This document shows, in pieces, positions 7,647 to 17,412 of a stretch of 64,000 bases of DNA. The first letter of the stretch is position 1. Each line of letters begins with the position of its first letter. The stretch spans positions 186,001-250,000 of the forward strand of contig NZ_JACGXL010000001.1 in the NCBI RefSeq assembly GCF_014138265.1. Reading direction: 5' to 3'. The stretch is from Dokdonella fugitiva (lineage in GTDB: Bacteria; Pseudomonadota; Gammaproteobacteria; Xanthomonadales; Rhodanobacteraceae). A program made the translations under genes and the position numbers. The notes beneath the pieces were generated by a model. The model saw only the letters and a program-made list of their open reading frames with translations. It searched no databases and was not told the origin of the DNA.

Positions 7647-10600
7647 ATGACCGCACAAGGCGCCGTGTCCACGCACGTCGATCCGATCCTCGTCCATCTT
7701 TCGACCCAGCTCAGCGGCACGGCTCTGGCGGACGCGCAGTCCTTCGCGCGCGAGTTCCTGCGTCGCATCGCCGCGGACGAGATCGCGGAGCGACCCGCGG
7801 CGGAATGGTCGGCGCTGGCCCAGGGCTCGTTCGATTTCATGCGCGAACGGCAGCCCGGCGTGGCCAAGGTGCGCGTCTCCAATCCGGTCGTCGGCACCGG
7901 CCGTGCCCGCACGGTCGTCGACGTCGTCACCGACGACATGCCGTTCCTCGTCGATTCGGTCGGCATGGCGTTGACTGCGTCGGGGCACGCGATTCATTCC
8001 GTGGTGCATCCCGTCTACCGCGTCGAACGCGATGCGAGCGGTCGCCTCGTCGCGCTGGCCGCGGCCGACTCGGACAAGGGCGCCGGCAAGGCCGAATCGA
8101 TCATGCATTTCGAGATCGATCGCGTCGCCGATGCCGCCGAGCTCGACCGCCTGCAGCAGCAGGTCGCCGACGCGCTCGACGACGTGCGCGCGAGCGTCTC
8201 CGACTGGCAGGACATGCGCAAGCGCATGCTCGACCTCGCCGACTCGCTGGCCGCCAAGCCGATGCCGGTCGACGCGGCCGGCGTGGCCGAGGCGCAGGAT
8301 TTCCTGCGCTGGGCCGCGAACGACAACTTCACGTTCCTCGGCTGCCGCGAATATGCGGTGGTTGATACCGGCAACGACGAGGTGCTGCAGGCGGTCGACG
8401 GTTCCGGCCTCGGGATCCTGCACGGCTCCGAGCGCTCGCTCGCGCCGCGCTCGCTGCGCACGCTCGTCGCGAAGGAGCTGCCGCAGTCGGGTTCGATGGA
8501 CGCGATCATCCTGACCAAGACCAATGCGCGCTCGCACGTGCACCGGCCCGGCTACATGGACTACATCGGCGTGCTCGGCTTCGACAAGAACGGCGTGCCG
8601 GTGATCGAGCAGCGCTTCCTCGGCCTGTTCACCACCAACGCGTACATGGCGCGCCCGCAGGACGTGCCGCTGGTCCGGCGCAAGGTCGAGACGGTCATGC
8701 AGCGGTCCGGCCTGCGCCGCGACTCCCATTCGGGCAAGGCGCTGCGCCACGTCCTCGAACTGCTGCCGCGCGACGAGCTGTTCCAGGCCAGCGAGGACGA
8801 ACTGTTCGCGACGGCGACCGGCATCCTCGCGCTCGGCCAGCGGCCGCGCACGCGCGTGTTCATCCGCCGCGACAAGTACGGCCGCTTCTACTCCTGCCTC
8901 GTGTTCCTGCCGCGCGACCGCTTCGACACCGAAGTGCGCGAGCGCATCGAGGGCACGTTGAAGGCCGCGCTGCGCGGCGAACGCGTCGATTCGTCGATCC
9001 AGCTCGGCGAGTCGCCGCTCGCGCAGCTGCATCTGGTGGTGCGACCGAAGCCGGGCGACCTCGTCGCCTACGACGTCGCCGCGCTCGAGGCGCAGATCGG
9101 CCAGATCGTGCGCAACTGGCACGACGAGCTGCGCGACGCGCTGGTCGCGCAGCACGGCGAAGCCGACGGCCTGCGCCTCGCCGCGCGCTACGCGCGCGCG
9201 CTACCGGCGTCCTACATCGAGGAGGCGACGCCGCGCGTCGCCGCCGAGGATCTCGCGCTCGCGACGGCGCTGCGCGACGGCAGCGACATCAAGCTGAGCC
9301 TCGCGCCGTCGATCCGGCGGCCCGAGACGCTGCAGTTCAAGGTGTTCCGCCAGGGCGGCGCGATCGCGCTGTCGGAAGTGATCCCGCTGCTCGAGAACAT
9401 GGGCCTCAAGGTGCTCACCGAGCAGCTCAGCGAAATCAAGCTGCCCGAAGCGACCGTCTACGTGCAGGACATCGCGGTGCAGGCGGCGACGCGCTGCGCG
9501 TTCGACATCGAACAGGTCGGCGACGCGTTCGAGGACGCATTCGCGAGCATCTGGCGCGGCGACGCCGAGAACGACGCCTTCAACAAGCTCATCCTCGGTG
9601 CGCGGCTCGATTGGCGCCAGGTGAGCGTGCTGCGCGGCTACTGCAAGTACCTGCTGCAGACCGGCGTGACCTTCTCGCAGAGCTACATGGAAGAGACGCT
9701 CAACCGCTATCCGGCGCTCGCCGGTCTGCTGGTGGAGCTGTTCGAAGCGGGCTTCGATCCGGCACGCGAGAGTGGCGGTGCCGCCGCGGCCAAGGCCGCC
9801 GGCGAACGCCTCGGCGGCGAACTCCAGGCGCTGGTGCCGGCCGACGTGCTGAAGAAGCTGACGCCGAAGTTCGTCGACGACCTCGCCGCGATACGCACGA
9901 AGGCGCGCATGGACCAGGTCGGCGCGGTCATCGGCGCGATCAAGGCGCTGCTCGAGCACGTCGCGAGCCTCGACGAGGATCGCATCCTGCGCGCCTACCT
10001 CGGCGTGATCGGCGCGACCCTGCGCACGAGCTATTTCCAGCGTCGCGACGGCGCGCCGCGCCACACGATCAGCTTCAAGTTCGATTCGGCCAAGGTGCCC
10101 GACCTGCCCAAGCCGCGGCCGTACCGCGAGATCTTCGTCTACGGCCCGCGCATCGAAGGCGTGCACCTGCGCTTCGGCCCGGTCGCGCGCGGCGGCCTGC
10201 GCTGGTCCGATCGCCGCGAGGACTTCCGTACCGAAGTGCTCGGCCTGGTCAAGGCGCAGATGGTGAAGAACACGGTGATCGTGCCGGTCGGCTCGAAAGG
10301 CGGCTTCTTCGTCAAGCATCCGCCTGCGGGCGGCGATCGCGACGCCGTGCTCGCCGAGGGCATCGCCTGCTACAAGATGTTCATCAACGGCCTGCTCGAC
10401 ATCACCGACAACCTCGTCGAAGGCGAGGTCGTGCATCCGCAGGACGTCGTGCGCCACGACGGCGACGATCCCTACCTCGTCGTCGCCGCCGACAAGGGCA
10501 CGGCGACGTTCTCCGACATCGCCAACGGCGTCAGCGCCGAACACGGCTTCTGGCTCGGCGACGCGTTCGCCTCCGGCGGCTCGGTCGGCTACGACCACAA

Positions 10601-12596
10601 GAAGATGGGCATCACGGCGAAGGGCGGCTGGGAGTCGGTCAAGCGCCACTTCCGCGCGATGAATCGCGACAGCCAGAACGCCGACTTCACCTGCGTCGGC
10701 ATCGGCGACATGTCGGGCGACGTGTTCGGCAACGGCATGCTGCTGTCGAAGCACATCCGCCTCGTCGCCGCGTTCGACCATCGCCACATCTTCCTCGACC
10801 CGAACCCCGACGCCGCAATTTCGTTCAAGGAACGCGAGCGCATGTTCGCGCTGCCGCGCTCGTCGTGGGACGACTACGACAAGTCGCTGATCTCCGCCGG
10901 CGGCGGCGTGTTCGCGCGCGGCGCCAAGACGATCCCGCTGTCGCCGGAAGCCTGTCGCGCGATCGGCATCGCCGAGGGCACGACGCAGCTCACGCCGACC
11001 GAACTCATGAGCGCGATCCTCAAGGCGCCGGTCGACCTGCTCTGGAACGGCGGCATCGGCACCTACGTCAAGGCCGAGGCCGAGACCAACGCCGACGTCG
11101 GCGACCGCGCCAACAACGCGCTGCGCATCAACGGCCGCGACCTGCGCTGCAAGGTGATCGGCGAGGGCGGCAACCTCGGCTTCACGCAGAAGGGCCGCAT
11201 CGAGGCGGCTCAGCACGGCGTGCTGCTCAACACCGACTTCATCGACAACTCGGCCGGCGTCGACACCTCCGACCACGAAGTCAACATCAAGATCCTGCTC
11301 AACGACGCCGTGCAGCGCGGCGAGCTGTCGCTCGACCAGCGCAACACGCAGCTCGCGGCGATGACCGACGAAGTCGAGCGCCTCGTGCTGTCGGACAACT
11401 ACCGGCAGAACCAGGCGATCACCGTGATGGAGCACATGTCGGTGCACCGCCTCGGCTCGAACGCGCACTTTATCCGCACGCTCGAAGCGGAAGGCCTGCT
11501 CGACCGGCAGATCGAATTTCTGCCGTCGGACGCCGAACTCGCCGAGCGCAAGGCGCGCCGCCAAGGCCTGACGCGTCCGGAACTGTCGGTGCTGCTGTCG
11601 TATTCGAAGATCAAGCTGTACCAGCAGCTGCTCGATTCCGACGTGCCGGAAGACCCGTTCCTGTCGAAGGAGCTCGTGCGCTACTTCCCCGAGCCGCTGC
11701 GCGACCACTACGCGGCGCACATGCAGCGCCACCGCCTCAAGCGCGAGATCATCGCGACGGTGGTGACCAATTCGATGGTCAACCGCATGGACGCGACCTT
11801 CGTGCTGCGCATGCAGGAAGACACCGGCCAGTCGCCGGCGTCGATCGCGAAGGCGTATTCGGCGGTGCGCGAAATCGTCGACGCGCGCGGCATCTGGGCC
11901 GAGATCGAGGCGCTCGACGGCAAGGTCGGCGAGACGGTGCAGATCGACGCGCTGCTCAAGCTGTGGGACCTGTTGCGCAACCTCACGCGCTGGCTGCTCA
12001 ACCAGCGCGGTGCGGGACTCGACATCGCGGGCCTGGTCGAGCGTTACGCGCCGGGCGTCGCGCAGCTGTCGGCGGCGCTGCCGCGCGTGCTGACCGCGAA
12101 CAGTCGCGCCGACTACGACGTCGACGTCGAGAAATGGCAGGGGCTCGACATTCCCGAGGCGCTCGCGCAGCGCCTCGCCAAGGTCGCCGAGCTCAATGCC
12201 GCGTTCGACATCGTCGAGATCGCGCTCGAGACGGGGCAGAAGGTCGAACGCGTCGCCTTGGTGTTCTTCGAACTCGGCCAGGCGCTCGACATCGACGGCC
12301 TGCGCCGGCAGATCGAGAACCTGGCGGTCGAGAGCCGCTGGCATGCGCAGGCACGCGGCTCGCTGCGCGACGAACTCGCGGCGCAGCACCGCGCGCTCAC
12401 GCGCCAGGTGCTCGCGGGTGCGGCCACCGGCGACGCGCACCCGGTCGCGCGCTGGCTCGAACGCGACGATCCGACCCTGAAGTTCACGCTCGGCCTGCTC
12501 GAGGAGATCCGCACGCAGTCGGTCGACTACCCGATCGCGTCGGTCGCGCTGCGCCGCTTCGCGCAGCTCGTGCAGGCGGCCGCGAAGGCCTCGTAG
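7647..12596 (+). CDS. gdhB: NAD-specific glutamate dehydrogenase, large (180-kDa) type
   Basis: 1649 aa from ATG 7647, matching the large GDH family (about 1600 aa). It catalyses L-glutamate + NAD+ to 2-oxoglutarate + NH4+ + NADH in the cytoplasm, a catabolic link between amino acids and the TCA cycle. The long N-terminal half carries ACT-like/regulatory segments. The catalytic domain shows GPVARGGLRWSDRREDFRTE (about residues 843-862), VPVGSKGGFFVK, DKGTATFSDIAN and NGGIGTYVK (about 1133). The frame remains open for 141 further codons upstream, but those residues are Arg-rich and unlike the family, and MTAQGAVSTHVDPIL is a plausible N-terminus. Probably transcribed alone. Confidence 0.95.
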   Translation: MTAQGAVSTHVDPILVHLSTQLSGTALADAQSFAREFLRRIAADEIAERPAAEWSALAQGSFDFMRERQPGVAKVRVSNPVVGTGRARTVVDVVTDDMPFLVDSVGMALTASGHAIHSVVHPVYRVERDASGRLVALAAADSDKGAGKAESIMHFEIDRVADAAELDRLQQQVADALDDVRASVSDWQDMRKRMLDLADSLAAKPMPVDAAGVAEAQDFLRWAANDNFTFLGCREYAVVDTGNDEVLQAVDGSGLGILHGSERSLAPRSLRTLVAKELPQSGSMDAIILTKTNARSHVHRPGYMDYIGVLGFDKNGVPVIEQRFLGLFTTNAYMARPQDVPLVRRKVETVMQRSGLRRDSHSGKALRHVLELLPRDELFQASEDELFATATGILALGQRPRTRVFIRRDKYGRFYSCLVFLPRDRFDTEVRERIEGTLKAALRGERVDSSIQLGESPLAQLHLVVRPKPGDLVAYDVAALEAQIGQIVRNWHDELRDALVAQHGEADGLRLAARYARALPASYIEEATPRVAAEDLALATALRDGSDIKLSLAPSIRRPETLQFKVFRQGGAIALSEVIPLLENMGLKVLTEQLSEIKLPEATVYVQDIAVQAATRCAFDIEQVGDAFEDAFASIWRGDAENDAFNKLILGARLDWRQVSVLRGYCKYLLQTGVTFSQSYMEETLNRYPALAGLLVELFEAGFDPARESGGAAAAKAAGERLGGELQALVPADVLKKLTPKFVDDLAAIRTKARMDQVGAVIGAIKALLEHVASLDEDRILRAYLGVIGATLRTSYFQRRDGAPRHTISFKFDSAKVPDLPKPRPYREIFVYGPRIEGVHLRFGPVARGGLRWSDRREDFRTEVLGLVKAQMVKNTVIVPVGSKGGFFVKHPPAGGDRDAVLAEGIACYKMFINGLLDITDNLVEGEVVHPQDVVRHDGDDPYLVVAADKGTATFSDIANGVSAEHGFWLGDAFASGGSVGYDHKKMGITAKGGWESVKRHFRAMNRDSQNADFTCVGIGDMSGDVFGNGMLLSKHIRLVAAFDHRHIFLDPNPDAAISFKERERMFALPRSSWDDYDKSLISAGGGVFARGAKTIPLSPEACRAIGIAEGTTQLTPTELMSAILKAPVDLLWNGGIGTYVKAEAETNADVGDRANNALRINGRDLRCKVIGEGGNLGFTQKGRIEAAQHGVLLNTDFIDNSAGVDTSDHEVNIKILLNDAVQRGELSLDQRNTQLAAMTDEVERLVLSDNYRQNQAITVMEHMSVHRLGSNAHFIRTLEAEGLLDRQIEFLPSDAELAERKARRQGLTRPELSVLLSYSKIKLYQQLLDSDVPEDPFLSKELVRYFPEPLRDHYAAHMQRHRLKREIIATVVTNSMVNRMDATFVLRMQEDTGQSPASIAKAYSAVREIVDARGIWAEIEALDGKVGETVQIDALLKLWDLLRNLTRWLLNQRGAGLDIAGLVERYAPGVAQLSAALPRVLTANSRADYDVDVEKWQGLDIPEALAQRLAKVAELNAAFDIVEIALETGQKVERVALVFFELGQALDIDGLRRQIENLAVESRWHAQARGSLRDELAAQHRALTRQVLAGAATGDAHPVARWLERDDPTLKFTLGLLEEIRTQSVDYPIASVALRRFAQLVQAAAKAS

Positions 12597-12626
12597 GCCC
12601 ACGCTTCGCCTGCCAGCGCCACGCAG

Positions 12627-12644
12627 GGTGGGCCTCGGCCCACC
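12627..12644. repeat. GGTGGGCC palindrome, copy 1
   Basis: GGTGGGCCTCGGCCCACC, an 8-bp inverted repeat with a 2-nt centre just after the glutamate dehydrogenase gene. A second copy is at 12666-12687. No T-run follows, so a repeat rather than a classical terminator is the better reading. Confidence 0.75.
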
Positions 12645-12665
12645 GCTTCCTCGTGCCGGTCTCGT

Positions 12666-12687
12666 ACGGTGGGCCTTGGCCCACCGT
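12666..12687. repeat. GGTGGGCC palindrome, copy 2
   Basis: ACGGTGGGCCTTGGCCCACCGT is a 10-bp inverted repeat with centre TT. It matches copy 1 except at the centre, and neighbouring text (GCCGGTCTC, GGCGGGCCAGG) has further degenerate fragments. Similar palindromes are frequent between genes in Lysobacterales. Confidence 0.75.
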
Positions 12688-12862
12688 CCCAATGGCGGGC
12701 CAGGCGTGCGCGACGCGGAACGGCGGGCCAGGGCACACCCTGCGATGATGCGATGCGGTGCGGGCGAGGGCGTCGTGTCCGTCGTTCCGGTCACGACCGT
12801 GGTTGCGCAGGTCTCGCCGCGCAGCCGAGAATCGCGCTGACGCCCCTTTCCGGCCTGCCCGC

Positions 12863-13627
12863 ATGTCACGACGCATCGCTTTCGTCGCCGCCCAGACCGA
12901 AGAAGCGACCAGCGCGCGCGCCGCGCTCGTCGCGCGCTACGGCGACGTGCCGATCGACCAGGCCGACGTCATCGTCGCGCTCGGCGGCGACGGCTTCATG
13001 CTGCGTTCGCTGCATCGCCACATGGCGCGCGCGCTGCCCGTGTACGGCATGAAGCTCGGCACGGTCGGTTTCCTCATGAACCAGTACAGCCTCGACGAGC
13101 TCGACGCGCGCATCGAGCATGCGCAGCCGACGGTGCTGCGGCCGCTGCTGATGGAAGTGGTGACCGAAGCGGGCAACAGCACGACGTCGCTCGCGTTCAA
13201 CGAAGTATCGCTGCTGCGCCAGACCAAGCAGGCCGCGCACGTGCGCGTCCTGCTCAACGGCGTGACAAAGATCGACGAGCTCGTCTGCGACGGCGTGCTC
13301 GTCTCGACGACGGCCGGCTCGACCGCGTACAACCTGTCGGCGCACGGGCCGATCCTGCCGCTCGGTTCGCAACTGCTCGCGCTCACGCCGATCAGCCCGT
13401 TCCGGCCGCGTCGCTGGCGTGGTGCGATCCTGCCGGCGATCACCGAAGTGAAGTTCGAGATCCTCGATCCGTACAAGCGGCCGGTCAGCGCCACCGCGGA
13501 CTCGCACGAGGTGCGCGACGTCACCGAAGTGCACATCCGCGAATCGCGCGAGCAGACCGTGACGCTGCTGTTCGATCCCGAGCACAACCTCGAGGAGCGC
13601 ATCCTCAACGAGCAGTTCGAGCTGTAG
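12863..13627 (+). CDS. nadK: NAD kinase
   Basis: 254 aa from ATG 12863. It phosphorylates NAD+ to NADP+ with ATP in the cytoplasm. The conserved GGDGFML motif (about 41-47), NEVSLLR (about 113-119) and the [21 protein letters not shown] block with the Gly/Ser-rich nucleotide loop are all present. The length fits the short bacterial NAD kinases of this order. The frame extends upstream to 12758, but those residues do not look like the family. The stop codon is immediately followed by the ATG of the next gene, so the two are likely co-translated. Confidence 0.95.
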   Translation: MSRRIAFVAAQTEEATSARAALVARYGDVPIDQADVIVALGGDGFMLRSLHRHMARALPVYGMKLGTVGFLMNQYSLDELDARIEHAQPTVLRPLLMEVVTEAGNSTTSLAFNEVSLLRQTKQAAHVRVLLNGVTKIDELVCDGVLVSTTAGSTAYNLSAHGPILPLGSQLLALTPISPFRPRRWRGAILPAITEVKFEILDPYKRPVSATADSHEVRDVTEVHIRESREQTVTLLFDPEHNLEERILNEQFEL

Positions 13628-14731
13628 ATGGCGCGGCCGCCGACGGCTGCGCGTCGCTTCGCTGCGCGCGTCGCGCCGGGCCTGGCGCGGCTGCTGCTGC
13701 TGTTCGTGGTCGCCGCCGCGGGTGGCTGCGCCTCGCTGCGTTACTACGCGCACGTCGCGCACGGGCAGGTCGCGCTGCTCGCCGGGCGCGAACCGATCGA
13801 GCGCGCGATCGGCGACGCGCGCCTCGACGGCACCGTGCGCGAACGCCTGCGCGGTGCGCTCGCGGCGCGCCGTTTCGCGAGCGACCGCCTCGCGCTGCCG
13901 CGCAATCGCAGCTACACGAGCTACGTGCAGCTGGATCGGCCGTTCGTGACGTGGAGCGTGTTCGCGGCGGCGGAGTTCTCGGTCGAGCCGCTCACCCACT
14001 GCTTTCCGTTCGCGGGCTGCGTCGCCTACCGCGGATATTTCGATCGCGCGCACGCGGACCGCGCGGCGAAGGAACTCGGACGGCAAGGCTACGAAACCGC
14101 CGTGCGCGGCGTCGCGGCGTACTCCACGCTCGGCTGGTTCGCCGACCCGATCGTCTCGAGCATGTTGCGCGGCGGCGACGACGAACTGGATCGCGTGGTC
14201 TTCCACGAGCTCGCGCACCAGTTGCTCTACGTGCCGGGCGACACCGCGTTCAACGAGTCGTACGCGAGTTTCGTCGCCGACGAGGGCCTGCGCGAATGGC
14301 GGCTCGCGAACGGCCGCTCCGCCGCGGACGACGAAGCCGCCCACGACGACGCGTTCACGCGGCTCGTGCTCGGCCTGCGCGAGCAATTGCGGACGCTCTA
14401 TGCGTCGTCGCAAGACGATGTCGCGAAGCGCCAGGGCAAGGCCGCGGCGATCGACGCATTCCGGCGGCACTACGCCGAGCTGCGTGATCGCGAATGGAAC
14501 GGCGACCACAGTTACGACGCCTGGGTCGCTGCGCCGATCAACAACGCGAACCTCGTCCCGTTCGGCCTCTACGATCGCTGGCTCGGCGCGTTCGCCGCGC
14601 TGTTCGCCGACAGCGGCAATGACTGGACGGCGTTCCATGCGCGCGTGCGCGACCTCGCGCGCGTGCCGCAGAACGAGCGCGATCGGCGGCTCACGGCGTT
14701 GCAGGTGCGGCCCGACGAGCGCGTGCACTGA
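13628..14731 (+). CDS. Putative zinc aminopeptidase lipoprotein (COG4324-like)
   Basis: 367 aa. The N-terminus carries an Arg-rich head, a hydrophobic stretch and lipobox AAAGGC, predicting a lipoprotein. FHELAH (HELAH at 193-197) followed by FNESYASFVADEG gives the HExxH...E pattern of zinc metallopeptidases. YYAHVAHGQ near the N-terminus and LGWFADPI are features of the predicted aminopeptidase family PF10023. It starts on the base after the nadK stop, so it is expected to be read in one operon with nadK. Substrate unknown; the activity is predicted only from the family. Confidence 0.85.
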   Translation: MARPPTAARRFAARVAPGLARLLLLFVVAAAGGCASLRYYAHVAHGQVALLAGREPIERAIGDARLDGTVRERLRGALAARRFASDRLALPRNRSYTSYVQLDRPFVTWSVFAAAEFSVEPLTHCFPFAGCVAYRGYFDRAHADRAAKELGRQGYETAVRGVAAYSTLGWFADPIVSSMLRGGDDELDRVVFHELAHQLLYVPGDTAFNESYASFVADEGLREWRLANGRSAADDEAAHDDAFTRLVLGLREQLRTLYASSQDDVAKRQGKAAAIDAFRRHYAELRDREWNGDHSYDAWVAAPINNANLVPFGLYDRWLGAFAALFADSGNDWTAFHARVRDLARVPQNERDRRLTALQVRPDERVH

Positions 14732-14843
14732 ATCCGCTGGACGATCCCTGAATTCACGTGCCGTCCGCGTCAACCGCCGGCGTGCGCCATCGTTCCTCCG
14801 CGATGACGGGCAATGTCGCCCGGATCGACGGGAGGAATGCATC

Positions 14844-15161
14844 ATGGGTATCCGCAGACTCGCCGGTGCCTGCTTCGCGGCCGCGCTCGCGTGCGTGGCG
14901 GTGTCCGCCACGCCGGCGCGGGCGCGTGCGGTCGTCGGTGTCTCGATCGGTGTCGCGCCGCCGCCCCTGCGCGTCGAACGCTTCGGCGTGCGCGCGGGCT
15001 ACGTGTGGGCGCCGGGCTATTGGCGCTGGAATGGCGCGCGGCACGTCTGGGTCGGCGGCACGTGGGTCGTCGCACGGCCGGGCCATCGTTACGTCGGGGC
15101 AGGCTGGGTCCGGGTCGGACCGGACTGGCGTTTCCATCGCGCTCGCTGGGTGCGCCTGTAA
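14844..15161 (+). CDS. Small exported YXWXGXW-repeat protein
   Basis: 105 aa with a clear signal peptide (cleavage near ARARA). The mature part is basic and Trp-rich: GYVWAPGYWRWNGARHVWVGGTW, then GRFHRARW-like repeats, typical of YXWXGXW repeat proteins found in the envelope of many proteobacteria. Function is not established for the family. GGAGGA (14831-14836) stands 7 nt before ATG 14844 and decides the start over the out-of-frame ATG at 14837. A strong hairpin follows the stop. Confidence 0.85.
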   Translation: MGIRRLAGACFAAALACVAVSATPARARAVVGVSIGVAPPPLRVERFGVRAGYVWAPGYWRWNGARHVWVGGTWVVARPGHRYVGAGWVRVGPDWRFHRARWVRL

Positions 15162-15184
15162 GCGACGCTCGCCGCACGCATCAG

Positions 15185-15216
15185 GCGACGAGGCCGCGCG
15201 AGCGCGGCCTCGTCGC
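15185..15216. terminator. Strong intergenic hairpin between two convergent genes
   Basis: GCGACGAGGCCGCGC pairs perfectly with GCGCGGCCTCGTCGC (15 bp, 2-nt centre). It lies between the ends of the YXWXGXW gene (plus) and the EF-hand gene (minus). There is no T-run on either strand, so it may stop or protect transcripts by structure alone. Confidence 0.55.
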
Positions 15217-15224
15217 GGCAGGTG

Positions 15225-15530
15225 TCATTGGTGCGCAGCCCAGCGTTCGTACTCGGCGCGGCTGATGCGGCCGTCGCGATTGAGGTCGGCATGGATGAAG
15301 TCGTTCGCGAGCGGCGGGTACGCGGCCGCTTCCGCTTCGCCGAGGACGCCGCGACCGTTGCGGTCCAGGTCGGCGAATGCCGGAGGCGCGCCGTACTGGC
15401 GCGCCTGCGGCTGGCCCGACGTCACCGTGACTTCGCCTTGCCGCGTCTGGTAGGTCGTGCTGCTCGTGTCCTGGGCCTGGACGCTGCCGGCCAACCCGAG
15501 CAGGCCGAGAGCGAGGATGTAGGGGCGCAT
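15225..15530 (-). CDS. Small exported EF-hand protein
   Basis: 101 aa with a signal peptide (MRPYILALGLLGLAGSVQA, cleavage before QD). Two calcium-binding loops are visible: DLDRNGRGVLGE (about 55-66), with Glu at position 12, and DLNRDGRISRAE (about 83-94), a near-ideal loop. GGAGG lies 6 nt upstream of the ATG. Probably a periplasmic calcium-binding protein; its partner is unknown. Confidence 0.85.
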   Translation of the reverse strand: MRPYILALGLLGLAGSVQAQDTSSTTYQTRQGEVTVTSGQPQARQYGAPPAFADLDRNGRGVLGEAEAAAYPPLANDFIHADLNRDGRISRAEYERWAAHQ

Positions 15531-15690
15531 GGTTTCCTCCGGCTGATGGTGGTGCGATCGGTGGGCGCAAGGCGCCGACCGTGCCGCCGATCGTCGAACA
15601 GCGTGGATTAACCGCGGCGAACTGCAACGCGCACGGGCACAACGCGGCATGAACCGCAGACACGCGCGTGCCGATGCGGAACAATGCGCC

Positions 15691-16863
15691 ATGCCCGCGT
15701 ATCGAACGTCCTTCCTGCTGCGCCTCCCGATCGCCTGGGCCGCCGCTTTCGTCGCCGCCTGCTCGCAGGGTGACGAACCGGCCACCACGCGCGCCGCGCG
15801 CGCGATCCCGACGGCGGCCGCGCCTGCGCCGGTGGCGCCCGCGATCGCCGCGGCGGGGCCGGAAACCGTGCCGCCGGTCGCCGCGGCGCCCGCGCGCGGA
15901 CTCGCGGACCTGCTGCCTGCGATCGAACTGCCGCAACCGCTGCAGTCGGCTGCTTGCCTCGCGCACACGCAGGCCGCCGCGAAGGCGCGCGCGCCGGTCG
16001 CGGTGCATCGCTGGGTCGACGCGGCGGGCATCACGCACTATTCCGACCAGGCGCCTCCCGCGAACGCGCAGGGGCACCGCGTGATCGCGGTCGGCGGCGC
16101 GCCTGCGGTCGACGTGCAGGCGAGCGGCTACGACGTGAACCTGCCGGACCAGTTGCAGCAGCGTGCGGTCGCGGACGCGCTCGGCGTGCAGCGCGTGATG
16201 CACGACACGCTCGGCGTGCCGGTACCGGAAGGGATGAGCCTGAAGATCGTCTTCATCCGTTCCGACTCCGCCTATGCGCAGCAGGTCGGCGAGCCGTCGC
16301 TGGCGAAATCGAGCGGCACCTATTCGACGCTCGACCGCACGATCCGCGTGCGCATGCAGGACCAGGACGAGGTGAACTTCGCCGTGCTCCGCCACGAGAT
16401 CACCCACGCGCTCGTGCACGAGTCGATCGGCAACCTGCCGGTGTCGCTCAACGAAGGACTCGCCGAATACTTCGGCCGCTACCGCAGCGGCGGCATGGGC
16501 GGGCAGGTCGACGTCGGCGAGCAGCGGCAGGGCATGGTCGCCGCGGCACCGGGTGGCGACGGCAGCGAGGCGCTGGTCGACCTGCTCTCGCGTGAAGGAG
16601 GGGATTTCTACACGGAGACGGTCGCCGCCGGCGAACGCGAGCGGCGCTACCTGCGGGCGTATTCACTGGTCGCGCTGCTCATGCGCGATCGCGAGGGCCG
16701 GCTCGCGTTGCAGGGCGTGCTGTCCGCGCAGGCGCAGGCGCCGTGCACACCGATCGCCGCCGAGCGCGTGCTCGACGCCGGGTATCCAGGCGGCCTCGGC
16801 CGCCTCGCGGCCGAATGGACGGCCTTCATGCGCAACCCGCCGAGCGATGTGCGGGCGTACTGA
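15691..16863 (+). CDS. Exported DUF4124 / HExxH metallopeptidase-like lipoprotein
   Basis: 390 aa from ATG 15691. The signal peptide ends with lipobox FVAAC, predicting a lipoprotein. An Ala/Pro-rich linker leads to a DUF4124-type module (VHRWVDAAGITHYSDQAPP). The C-terminal half has LRHEITHALVHE (HEITH at 235-239) and LNEGLAEYFG, giving HExxH plus a downstream Glu, as in MA-clan peptidases. An earlier in-frame ATG at 15649 would add 14 residues before the signal and is less likely. Role in the envelope unknown. Confidence 0.8.
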   Translation: MPAYRTSFLLRLPIAWAAAFVAACSQGDEPATTRAARAIPTAAAPAPVAPAIAAAGPETVPPVAAAPARGLADLLPAIELPQPLQSAACLAHTQAAAKARAPVAVHRWVDAAGITHYSDQAPPANAQGHRVIAVGGAPAVDVQASGYDVNLPDQLQQRAVADALGVQRVMHDTLGVPVPEGMSLKIVFIRSDSAYAQQVGEPSLAKSSGTYSTLDRTIRVRMQDQDEVNFAVLRHEITHALVHESIGNLPVSLNEGLAEYFGRYRSGGMGGQVDVGEQRQGMVAAAPGGDGSEALVDLLSREGGDFYTETVAAGERERRYLRAYSLVALLMRDREGRLALQGVLSAQAQAPCTPIAAERVLDAGYPGGLGRLAAEWTAFMRNPPSDVRAY

Positions 16864-17082
16864 GCGCCCGGCGAACCTCCGCCTCGGGGTCTGTGGCAAT
16901 TTGCAACAAGTCGGGTAGACTCGCGCCGCTGTGTCTGCACGGTTCACCCGCGTTTGGCGACCCGATGCTGCGCCGATCGTTGATCCGCTTCATCGCTTCA
17001 CCTGCACACCTGCATACCCAGTGGTCGACATGCCCCTGAAGGGGATGGTTCATTTCAACCTAGTCAAAGAGTGGAGAGTTTC
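16864..17082 (+). other. Long 5' leader region of the cold-shock gene
   Basis: 219 bp with no gene. It contains an AT-richer patch (16893-16921, with TAGACT at 16916-16921 as a possible -10) and a CCCC-TGAA-GGGG mini-hairpin (17033-17044) 38 nt before the start codon. Long structured leaders are typical of cold-shock mRNAs, which supports but does not prove temperature-controlled translation here. Confidence 0.4.
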
Positions 17083-17292
17083 ATGTCGGATCGTCAGGTG
17101 GGCACCGTCAAGTGGTTCAACGAGAGCAAGGGTTTCGGCTTCATCAGCCGTGAGAACGGCCCGGACGTGTTCGTGCATTTCCGCGCGATCAGCGGCACGG
17201 GTTTCAAGACGCTGCAGGAAGGCCAAAAGGTTTCCTTCCGCGTCGTGCAGGGCCAGAAGGGCCTGCAGGCGGAAGAAGTGACGCCGGCCTGA
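17083..17292 (+). CDS. Cold-shock-domain protein (CspA family)
   Basis: 69 aa. [16 protein letters not shown] (RNP1-type KGFGFI) and DVFVHFRAI (RNP2-type VFVHF) are the nucleic-acid-binding motifs of the cold-shock domain. It binds single-stranded RNA/DNA and melts structure. ATG 17083 preceded by GGAGAG is the better start; an in-frame GTG at 17071 would add MESF and consume that ribosome site. A perfect terminator follows at 17315-17345, so it is monocistronic. Confidence 0.97.
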   Translation: MSDRQVGTVKWFNESKGFGFISRENGPDVFVHFRAISGTGFKTLQEGQKVSFRVVQGQKGLQAEEVTPA

Positions 17293-17314
17293 GGCCGCTC
17301 GCGTCGCATGAAGG

Positions 17315-17345
17315 AGGCCGCGGCTCGCACCGCGGCCTTTTTTTT
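17315..17345 (+). terminator. Rho-independent terminator of the cold-shock gene
   Basis: AGGCCGCGG / CCGCGGCCT form a 9-bp stem, loop CTCGCA, followed directly by nine T residues. Textbook terminator 22 nt after the stop codon. Confidence 0.95.
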
Positions 17346-17412
17346 GCGCGGTGCGCGCACGACCGCGCGCATGGCTGGCATGATCGTCGTCCCGCTTTCC
17401 GGAGACGGCCGC

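Noticed and set aside
16893-16906. Sigma-54-like TGGCA...TTGCA upstream of the cold-shock gene
   Set aside because: The GG and GC elements are only 6 bp apart, not the required 10 bp.
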